Source: an uncultured beta proteobacterium (GTDB lineage: Bacteria; Pseudomonadota; Gammaproteobacteria; Burkholderiales; Burkholderiaceae_B). Taken from it: a DNA stretch of 5,225 bases. The first letter of the stretch is position 1. Every line of letters begins with the position of its first letter. The stretch spans positions 1 to 5,225 of the forward strand of contig CAIYWO010000482.1 in assembly GCA_903929925.1 (NCBI GenBank). The letters are read 5' to 3'. Made by a program: the position numbers and the translations under genes. Positions 1-5,225 of this stretch are shown one piece after another. The notes below the pieces were generated by a model. That model made no database searches, had not been told where the DNA came from, and saw only the letters and a program-made list of their open reading frames with translations.

Positions 1-2795
1 CCTTTGATACTCTCTACGCCGAGGGTCAGCGCCGCTACGTAGAAAGCTTGTCAGCCTACGCCCGTCAGTTTTTACAGTTGATGGACAAACCCGATGTGGA
101 TTTGATCGAGGGCCTGTCGCCTGCGATCTCCATTGAACAGAAAGCTGCGGGTCACAACCCTCGATCAACGGTCGGCACCATCACTGAAATCCACGACTAT
201 CTGCGTCTGCTGTACGCCCGCGTTGGTACGCCTTATTGTCCAGACCATGGTTTGCCTTTAGCAGCACAGAACGTCAGCCAGATGGTCGATAGTGTGATGG
301 CCTGGCCCGCCGAAAAACGCCTGGCGATTCTTGCGCCGGTGGTGCGGACACGCAAAGGCAGCTTTGATGATGAATGCGCAAGCCTGCAGGCGCAGGGTTT
401 TGTGCGTGTGCGGGTCAACGGCGAAATGGTCGACCTCGACAGCATGCCCGAGCTCAACAAAAACGAAAAGCACGACATTGATGTGGTGATCGATCGTTTG
501 CGCATCAAACCAGAGAGCAAGCAGCGCCTTGCCGAAAGCTTTGAGACGGCGCTCACACTTGCCCAGGGGCGTGTCATTGCGCTGGACATGGACACCAACG
601 AAGAGCACCTGTTCTCAAGCCGCTACGCGTGCCCGGTATGTAGCCACAGCCTGCCCGAGCTTGAGCCAAGGCTCTTTAGCTTTAACAACCCGGTGGGTGC
701 GTGTCCGAGCTGTGATGGTTTGGGCCATATGGGCTTTTTTGATCCGAAGCGTGTCGTTGCGTTCCCAGAGTTGAGCTTAGGCTCGGGCGCCATTCGCGGC
801 TGGGATAAGCGCAATGCGTTTACGTTTTCGATGTTGTCGAGCCTGGCGACGCATTACGAATTTGATATTGAGCTTGCCTGGGAAAACTTACCTGAAGACC
901 TGCAAAAAATTATCTTGCACGGCTCGGGTGATGTCGAAATTCCGTTTTTCTATCTGAACGAAAAAGGCCGCAGCACCGTTAAGCGTCATGCGTTTGAGGG
1001 TGTGATCCCCAACCTGGAGCGGCGTTGGAAAGAAACCGATTCGTCCGCGGTCAGAGAAGAGCTCGGCAAGTATCGCGCGGTGCAAACCTGCCCGGCTTGC
1101 CACGGCTCGCGACTGCGCCCTGAGGCACGTCATGTCCGGATTGGTGACGAACATATTGCAGCACCTGCGGAACTGGGCGACAGCTCAACCGCGCGTGCGT
1201 GGCAAGAGCGCGGCTTGGCGATCTATGAGGTCGAAGCGCAACCGCTCTCGCAGTGCTTGCAATGGTTTCAACAATTACAACTCACCGGGGCACGTCAGGA
1301 AATCGCGCAGCGTATCGTGCGGGAGATCGAAGCGCGCCTGAGTTTTCTGAATAACGTGGGTCTGAATTACCTTTCGCTGGACCGCAGCGCCGACACCATT
1401 TCTGGCGGCGAAGCCCAGCGCATCCGCTTGGCAAGCCAGATTGGTTCAGGCCTGACCGGTGTGATGTATGTATTGGACGAGCCTTCAATTGGCTTGCATC
1501 AACGCGATAACGATCGGCTGATCGCGACGCTGCATCACTTGCGCGATCTGGGTAACAGTGTGATCGTTGTCGAACACGACGAAGACATGATCCGTCAGGC
1601 AGACTGGGTCGTCGACATGGGTCCGGGCGCAGGCGAACACGGCGGCCAAATCGTGGCCGAAGGCACGCCACAACAGATTGAAGAGAATCCTGCGTCACTC
1701 ACTGGCCAATACATGAGTGGTGCGCAAGCGATTGCGATCCCGTCGCGTCGGCCAATGGACGAAGAGCAGTCATGGCTGTCGCTCAGCGGCTGCCGTGGCA
1801 ACAACCTGAAGTCTGTTGAGCTTCGCATCCCGGCCGGTAAGTTTGTCTGTGTGTCGGGTGTATCAGGCTCGGGTAAATCGACGCTGATTAACGACACGCT
1901 CGCGGTTGTGATGTCACGCGCGTTACATCACGCTCAAAGCGAACCTGCACCGTATGACGGGCTGACAGGGCTTGAGCATTTCGACAAAGTCATTAGTGTT
2001 GACCAAAGCCCGATCGGTCGTACACCGCGCAGTAACCCGGCAACCTACACAGGGCTCTTCACACCGATTCGCGAACTGTTTGCAGGCGTGCCTGAATCGC
2101 GCTCGCGCGGCTATGACCCAGGCCGCTTTAGTTTTAACGTCAAAGGTGGACGCTGCGAAGCGTGCCAGGGCGACGGCGTCGTGAAAGTAGAAATGCATTT
2201 TCTACCCGACATGTATGTGCCGTGTGACGTGTGTATGGGTAAGCGCTACAACCGCGAGACGCTCGAGATTCGCTACCGTGGCCGTAACATTCATGAGGTC
2301 TTAGACCTGACGGTTGAACAAGCGTTGGCGTACTTCGAGGCGGTTCCAGCTATCGCGCGCAAGCTACAAACGTTGATGGACGTTGGCCTGTCTTATTTGC
2401 GTTTGGGGCAAAGTGCAACGACGCTTTCGGGTGGCGAAGCGCAACGCGTGAAGTTGTCGTTGGAGCTCTCACGACGCAGCACGGGTCGCACGCTTTATAT
2501 TCTGGACGAGCCCACAACGGGTCTGCACTTCCATGACATCGCGTTGTTGCTTGGCGTGTTGAATCAACTTGTCGATGCCGGCAACACGATTGTTGTGATT
2601 GAGCACAATCTGGATGTCATCAAGACCGCAGACTGGGTAATCGATATGGGACCAGAGGGTGGCGATGGCGGCGGCAGAATCGTGGCGCAAGGCACGCCCG
2701 AACATATTGCCGCCTCAAGCGAAAGTCATACGGGCCATTACCTCGGACGTGTTCTGGCCCGTCAGACGGGATCAGGGCAAACCGATCAGGCGTAA
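1..2795 (+). CDS. uvrA: UvrA, excinuclease ABC subunit A (5' end outside window)
   Basis: UvrA is the cytoplasmic dimeric ATPase that finds bulky DNA lesions and loads UvrB in nucleotide excision repair. The frame is open from base 3 (FDTLYAEGQRRYVES), matching E. coli UvrA from about residue 42, so about 41 residues including the first Walker A are missing; 930 residues are visible. In order: the CPDH motif (237-248) in the first ATPase domain; the UvrB-binding region (about 360-600); CPVC (630-641) and CPSC (702-713); CPAC (1089-1100); signature I ISGGEAQR (1398-1421); Walker B I with LDEPS (from 1473); Walker A II GVSGSGKST (1857-1883); the four-cysteine zinc module at codons 2154, 2163, 2223 and 2232; signature II LSGGEAQR (2424-2447); and Walker B II LDEPT (from 2502). 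All visible catalytic motifs are intact. An extra segment of about 20 residues relative to E. coli lies near 1149-1214. The stop codon is TAA at 2793-2795. The 3' end overlaps the convergent lipoprotein gene. Identification is very secure. Confidence 0.98.
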   Translation, partial: FDTLYAEGQRRYVESLSAYARQFLQLMDKPDVDLIEGLSPAISIEQKAAGHNPRSTVGTITEIHDYLRLLYARVGTPYCPDHGLPLAAQNVSQMVDSVMAWPAEKRLAILAPVVRTRKGSFDDECASLQAQGFVRVRVNGEMVDLDSMPELNKNEKHDIDVVIDRLRIKPESKQRLAESFETALTLAQGRVIALDMDTNEEHLFSSRYACPVCSHSLPELEPRLFSFNNPVGACPSCDGLGHMGFFDPKRVVAFPELSLGSGAIRGWDKRNAFTFSMLSSLATHYEFDIELAWENLPEDLQKIILHGSGDVEIPFFYLNEKGRSTVKRHAFEGVIPNLERRWKETDSSAVREELGKYRAVQTCPACHGSRLRPEARHVRIGDEHIAAPAELGDSSTARAWQERGLAIYEVEAQPLSQCLQWFQQLQLTGARQEIAQRIVREIEARLSFLNNVGLNYLSLDRSADTISGGEAQRIRLASQIGSGLTGVMYVLDEPSIGLHQRDNDRLIATLHHLRDLGNSVIVVEHDEDMIRQADWVVDMGPGAGEHGGQIVAEGTPQQIEENPASLTGQYMSGAQAIAIPSRRPMDEEQSWLSLSGCRGNNLKSVELRIPAGKFVCVSGVSGSGKSTLINDTLAVVMSRALHHAQSEPAPYDGLTGLEHFDKVISVDQSPIGRTPRSNPATYTGLFTPIRELFAGVPESRSRGYDPGRFSFNVKGGRCEACQGDGVVKVEMHFLPDMYVPCDVCMGKRYNRETLEIRYRGRNIHEVLDLTVEQALAYFEAVPAIARKLQTLMDVGLSYLRLGQSATTLSGGEAQRVKLSLELSRRSTGRTLYILDEPTTGLHFHDIALLLGVLNQLVDAGNTIVVIEHNLDVIKTADWVIDMGPEGGDGGGRIVAQGTPEHIAASSESHTGHYLGRVLARQTGSGQTDQA
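2758..2770. repeat. Compact GC-rich palindrome beside the convergent gene ends
   Basis: CCCGTCAGACGGG is a perfect inverted repeat with 6-base arms around one central base; as RNA it could form a 5-bp stem with a 3-base loop on either strand. It lies in the last codons of uvrA and begins one base past the lipoprotein stop codon on the minus strand. No T-tract follows on either side, so it is not a standard intrinsic terminator. It might be a 3'-end RNA stabiliser, part of a weak bidirectional terminator, or chance in a GC-rich coding sequence. Confidence 0.4.
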
Positions 2796-3584
2796 TTGCA
2801 CCGCCGACATGCTTGCGCACTGACCGGACTCGCGCAGCGGCAAGACAGAATCGCACGCCTGGCCTTCGGCAAAGGCGCCCGCATCAAAGGGGCGGCCAAT
2901 GTCGACCTCTCGTCCTGGGGGGCGCGTGCCATCCCAGCGACCCCAGGAAATCTTGACGCGTGTCGACTGTCGGCACCCACCCTGCGTTTGGCCGTCGCAC
3001 GCATTGAGCAACGCGGTGAGCGCAGCGCCTGACGAAGGGTGGCCACATACGGCGGCCTGAGCCTGCATCACACCACCACCTTGCACCGTACCTTGCTCTG
3101 ACACAATAGACGCCAACCAGCCTGGTGCGCAGGTGCTCTCGACCGCCACTTTAGGTGGGGTGCGGCTGCTGGTGCGCTGAAAATATGCAGTGACCTGACT
3201 GCTTGGCTCTTGTCCTGCGCGTGTATCTGCAAAGGCCAAGATACATTGATCACCCGACGTTGCGGGCTGACACACCTGAACAAGCACCAGCTGATTTGAG
3301 TTGTCGCTGCCACGTGAACCAGACACAAGCACTGCGGCGCCAGTACCCGGTGTCGCTGCACCGGCAGCTTGTGGCGGCGCCTGTGTCGCCGAATTTGCAG
3401 CCTCAAGCGAAACGGGCGCGATTTCGGTTGAACGCTGAGGAGCGATCGGTGTCGCGACCGGTGCCCCGGCCGCATTAGGCGCCGCATTATTGATTGGAGC
3501 AGGGGGCTGAGACGAGCAAGCCGCCAAGACGCCAAGCGTGGCGCACATTGCGGCCAAAAGAATGGGTTGCGTGAAGCGCATCAT
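2772..3584 (-). CDS. Cysteine-rich, Ala/Pro-rich putative lipoprotein of unknown function
   Basis: This 270-residue protein matches no family I recognise with confidence. The N-terminus is a lipoprotein signal: MMRFTQ, a hydrophobic segment, then the lipobox LAAC with C23 as the predicted acylated residue. S24 at position +2 would favour outer-membrane sorting in Gram-negative bacteria. Residues about 27-84 form an Ala/Pro-rich linker with low complexity. The rest holds eight cysteines (105, 114, 152, 180, 196, 204, 244, 256), an even number that fits periplasmic disulfides. The segment around 187-214 (ALTALLNACDGQTQGGC, then a Trp-containing strand) loosely recalls the paired-cysteine pattern of DUF4189-type domains, which is a weak hint only. 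An in-frame ATG at 3650 would start inside dgt and spoil the signal peptide. The tandem ATGATG at 3584/3581 follows an AAGGAG at 3595-3590, so I chose 3584. The gene starts 13 bases after the dgt stop, suggesting co-transcription. Its TGA stop (2774-2772) lies inside the uvrA 3' end. That it is a real gene is likely; its role is unknown. Confidence 0.85.
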   Translation of the reverse strand: MMRFTQPILLAAMCATLGVLAACSSQPPAPINNAAPNAAGAPVATPIAPQRSTEIAPVSLEAANSATQAPPQAAGAATPGTGAAVLVSGSRGSDNSNQLVLVQVCQPATSGDQCILAFADTRAGQEPSSQVTAYFQRTSSRTPPKVAVESTCAPGWLASIVSEQGTVQGGGVMQAQAAVCGHPSSGAALTALLNACDGQTQGGCRQSTRVKISWGRWDGTRPPGREVDIGRPFDAGAFAEGQACDSVLPLRESGQCASMSAVQLRLIGLP

Positions 3585-3589
3585 GAAAA

Positions 3590-3595
3590 CTCCTT
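3590..3595 (-). promoter_or_regulatory. Ribosome binding site of the lipoprotein gene
   Basis: The minus strand reads AAGGAG between the dgt stop (3600-3598) and the tandem ATGATG at 3584-3579. The spacer is 5 bases to the first ATG and 8 to the second. This decides against the longer in-frame start at 3650, which lies inside dgt and would put 22 extra residues ahead of the lipoprotein signal. The 8-base spacer is closer to the usual optimum, so initiation at 3581 (269 residues) is equally possible and would leave the mature lipoprotein unchanged. Confidence 0.8.
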
Positions 3596-3597
3596 GG

Positions 3598-4749
3598 TTA
3601 ATCAAACTGATCGCCCATGCGAAACAAGCGGTGATGCTCGCGAATCGCATAACGATCGGTCATTCCTGCGATGTAATCCGCAATCGCACGCGCCTGACGG
3701 ACATCGTCATCGTGTCGATAGTCGGGCGGCAACAATCTGGGCTCATGCACAAAAGCACTATACAGCTCGCGCACAATTCGGCGAGCTTTATTCGTCATGC
3801 GCATGACCTTGTAATGACGATATAAGTTCTCAAACAAAAAGGTCTTCAGTGCATCGGCTTCGTCACGTACCGCACTCGAAAACGCGACGAGTGCGCCGCT
3901 GCGGCGCGCAGCGTCTGCATCGGCAGGGGCAGCGCTAGCAAGTCTCGCAGCCGTTGTCTGCGTGACGTCCGTGATCAATGTGTTGATCATGCTTCGAATG
4001 GTTTCCGCGATCACCCGTCTCTGTGCGAGCCCAGGCCACTTTTTTTCTACCTGCGCATAGTGGCGAGCAAAGATCGGCACTGCTTGTAGTTGCTCCACCG
4101 TCAACAAGCCTGAACGCAAGCCGTCATCGATGTCGTGATTGTTGTAGGCGATTTCGTCCGCCAAATTAGCAAGCTGCGCCTCAAGCGAAGGCTGTGTGCG
4201 CTCAAGGAAGCGTTGCCCCACGTCACCCAACCGTTTCGCGTGCGTAAGTGAACAGTGCTTGAGCACGCCTTCACGCGTCTCGAAACAAAGATTCAACCCA
4301 TTAAACGCAGCGTAGCGCTCTTCGAGCTCATCGACGACGCGCAGGCTCTGCAGATTATGTTCAAACCCACCAGCGTCTGGTGCGAACTCGCGCATGCACG
4401 CGTTGAGTTCATCCTGTCCCGCATGACCAAAGGGGGTATGACCCAGATCATGGGCCAGCGCGATGGCCTCTGTGAGGTCTTCGTTGAGGCGAAGGCTGCG
4501 TGCGAGCACGCGTGCAATCTGTGCAACCTCAAGTGAGTGTGTCAGGCGCGTGCGAAACAGATCGCCTTCGTGATTAATGAAGACCTGTGTTTTGTATTCG
4601 AGCCGACGAAACGCACCTGCGTGGATAATACGATCGCGATCACGCTGGAACTCGCTGCGATTAGCGGGAGCAGGCTCTGGGTGGCGCCGTCCGCGACTCG
4701 ACTCTGGACGACAGGCGTACACAGCAAGTTCTGGTGTCGACTGCGACAT
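3598..4749 (-). CDS. dgt: Deoxyguanosinetriphosphate triphosphohydrolase-like protein (HD domain)
   Basis: This complete 383-residue protein belongs to the HD-superfamily dGTPases, in the shorter dGTPase-like group rather than the longer (about 505 residues) E. coli Dgt type. Family members hydrolyse dNTPs to the deoxynucleoside and tripolyphosphate in the cytoplasm. E. coli Dgt prefers dGTP, while several homologues act on many dNTPs under allosteric control, so the substrate here is uncertain. Visible features: the family signature FQRDRDRIIHAGAFRRLEYK (34-53); HD metal ligands H71 (RLTHSLE), H100-D101 (AHDLGHTPFGH) and D198 (ADEIAYNNHDID); and the conserved FEHN around H131, in the region of the catalytic His/Glu of characterised Dgt enzymes. 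No key residue is missing. The ATG at 4749 is preceded by GGAG (4758-4755) with a 5-base spacer, and residues from about 9 onward (AVYACRPESSRGRRHPEP) align with typical family N-termini. The gene begins 19 bases after the aroB stop, an arrangement common in Burkholderiales, which points to a housekeeping role in the nucleotide pool. Confidence 0.95.
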   Translation of the reverse strand: MSQSTPELAVYACRPESSRGRRHPEPAPANRSEFQRDRDRIIHAGAFRRLEYKTQVFINHEGDLFRTRLTHSLEVAQIARVLARSLRLNEDLTEAIALAHDLGHTPFGHAGQDELNACMREFAPDAGGFEHNLQSLRVVDELEERYAAFNGLNLCFETREGVLKHCSLTHAKRLGDVGQRFLERTQPSLEAQLANLADEIAYNNHDIDDGLRSGLLTVEQLQAVPIFARHYAQVEKKWPGLAQRRVIAETIRSMINTLITDVTQTTAARLASAAPADADAARRSGALVAFSSAVRDEADALKTFLFENLYRHYKVMRMTNKARRIVRELYSAFVHEPRLLPPDYRHDDDVRQARAIADYIAGMTDRYAIREHHRLFRMGDQFD

Positions 4750-4754
4750 CGCTA

Positions 4755-4758
4755 CTCC
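4755..4758 (-). promoter_or_regulatory. Ribosome binding site of dgt
   Basis: The minus strand carries GGAG (within CTGGAG) in the 19-base gap between the aroB stop and the dgt ATG at 4749, with a 5-base spacer. It supports the chosen dgt start and independent ribosome loading in a polycistronic message. No promoter-like -10/-35 pair fits in this short gap. Confidence 0.65.
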
Positions 4759-4768
4759 AGGTGATGAC

Positions 4769-5225
4769 TTAATCTGTATTGCGCAAAATCACACGCGCCA
4801 CGGTTTCGGCTGGCGCACCTCGGCGTATGGTTTCGCCAATGCGCGGCATCATGATGTAACTGATTTCACCGGCCTCAGCCTTCTTGTCGCCACGCATCAA
4901 ACGCATCCACTCATCGACGCCACTCAGGCGTGGGCCACGGGTGGGACAACCAATCGCAGCGACAAGCGCGCGCACGCGCTCAACGTCAGCAGTAGGGAAA
5001 CCAAACATTTCAGCAGAGAGGTCGGCCGCCATCACGAGCCCGCAGCCAACCGCTTCGCCGTGCAGCCACTGGCCATAGCCCATACCTGCCTCGATGGCGT
5101 GCCCAAAGGTGTGGCCAAGATTCAAAATCGCACGCAAACCTGTCTCGCGCTCATCTTTTGAGACAACCCAAGCTTTGTATTCACACGAACGACGAATCGC
5201 CTCGGCCAGCAGAACAGGATCGCGC
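4769..5225 (-). CDS. aroB: 3-dehydroquinate synthase, C-terminal part (5' end outside window)
   Basis: AroB converts DAHP to 3-dehydroquinate, the second step of the shikimate pathway, using NAD+ and a divalent metal in the cytoplasm. The window holds the last 151 codons (first complete codon at 5224-5222), about 40% of a typical 360-residue enzyme; the N-terminal NAD-binding domain and the start lie beyond base 5225. Diagnostic motifs are RDPVLLAEAIRRSCEYKA, then LNLGHTFGHAIEAG with the first His (codon 5113-5111) at a metal-ligand position and the second (5101-5099) at the catalytic-histidine position, by comparison with the fungal enzyme. LHGEAVG follows, with the other ligand His at 5062-5060. 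A DKK motif near 4888-4880 is the conserved lysine pair close to the substrate. The stop is TAA at 4771-4769. There is no sign of disruption. It is the first visible gene of the minus-strand cluster; aroK often lies upstream in this order but cannot be seen here. Confidence 0.96.
   Translation of the reverse strand, partial: RDPVLLAEAIRRSCEYKAWVVSKDERETGLRAILNLGHTFGHAIEAGMGYGQWLHGEAVGCGLVMAADLSAEMFGFPTADVERVRALVAAIGCPTRGPRLSGVDEWMRLMRGDKKAEAGEISYIMMPRIGETIRRGAPAETVARVILRNTD

Noticed and set aside
1282..1698. Minus-strand open frame (138 codons) inside uvrA
   Set aside because: It is Arg/Ser-rich with no recognisable domain and lies opposite the conserved signature and Walker B region of uvrA, whose frame is fully intact.
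2770..2790. Direct repeat GATCAGG at 2770-2776 and 2784-2790
   Set aside because: There are two short copies 14 bases apart in coding sequence, with no further copies seen. This is too little to call a repeat element or binding site.
2862..2876. GCCTT/AAGGC hairpin as a terminator for uvrA
   Set aside because: The stem is only 5 bp, no T-tract follows, and it lies inside the lipoprotein coding sequence; chance is sufficient.
3068..3535. Alternative minus-strand frame (155 codons) within the lipoprotein gene
   Set aside because: It is rich in Arg, His and Gln, with no signal peptide or RBS seen. The overlapping frame has a lipobox, an RBS and paired cysteines.
3598..4749. dgt as an antiphage dNTP-depletion gene
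   Set aside because: Some dGTPase homologues do defend against phage, but this one follows aroB in a common housekeeping order, with no defence or mobile genes nearby.
4577..5161. Long plus-strand open frame (194 codons) antisense to dgt and aroB
   Set aside because: It spans parts of two well-supported genes on the opposite strand, resembles no known protein, and is best explained as a shadow of GC-rich coding sequence.

Overview
The window is densely coding and looks like the chromosome of a betaproteobacterium of order Burkholderiales, perhaps an Alcaligenaceae relative. This rests on family resemblance of the UvrA, Dgt and AroB proteins, the aroB-dgt gene order common in that group, and a moderately high GC content. 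I ran no database search, so the placement is inference.

Layout: bases 1-2795 (+) hold nearly all of uvrA, the damage-recognition ATPase of nucleotide excision repair. Only about 41 N-terminal residues, including the first Walker A motif, lie upstream of the window. The other three genes run on the minus strand towards uvrA, in transcription order: the C-terminal part of aroB (5225-4769, shikimate pathway), a complete dgt-type HD-domain dNTP triphosphohydrolase (4749-3598), and a cysteine-rich lipoprotein of unknown function (3584-2772). Gaps of 19 and 13 bases, with a Shine-Dalgarno sequence in each, suggest one aroB-dgt-lipoprotein operon whose promoter lies outside the window.

The lipoprotein gene and uvrA converge and their 3' ends overlap by 24 bp, so there is no intergenic space between the two transcription units. 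A compact GC-rich palindrome lies beside this overlap. No stretch over 300 bases lacks a gene. I see no RNA gene, mobile element, CRISPR array or phage feature.

AroB makes the shikimate carbocycle, Dgt adjusts dNTP pools and UvrA finds DNA lesions. They share no pathway, and the grouping looks like ordinary housekeeping synteny. The least explained item is the lipoprotein. I found no convincing evidence of a new multi-gene system.
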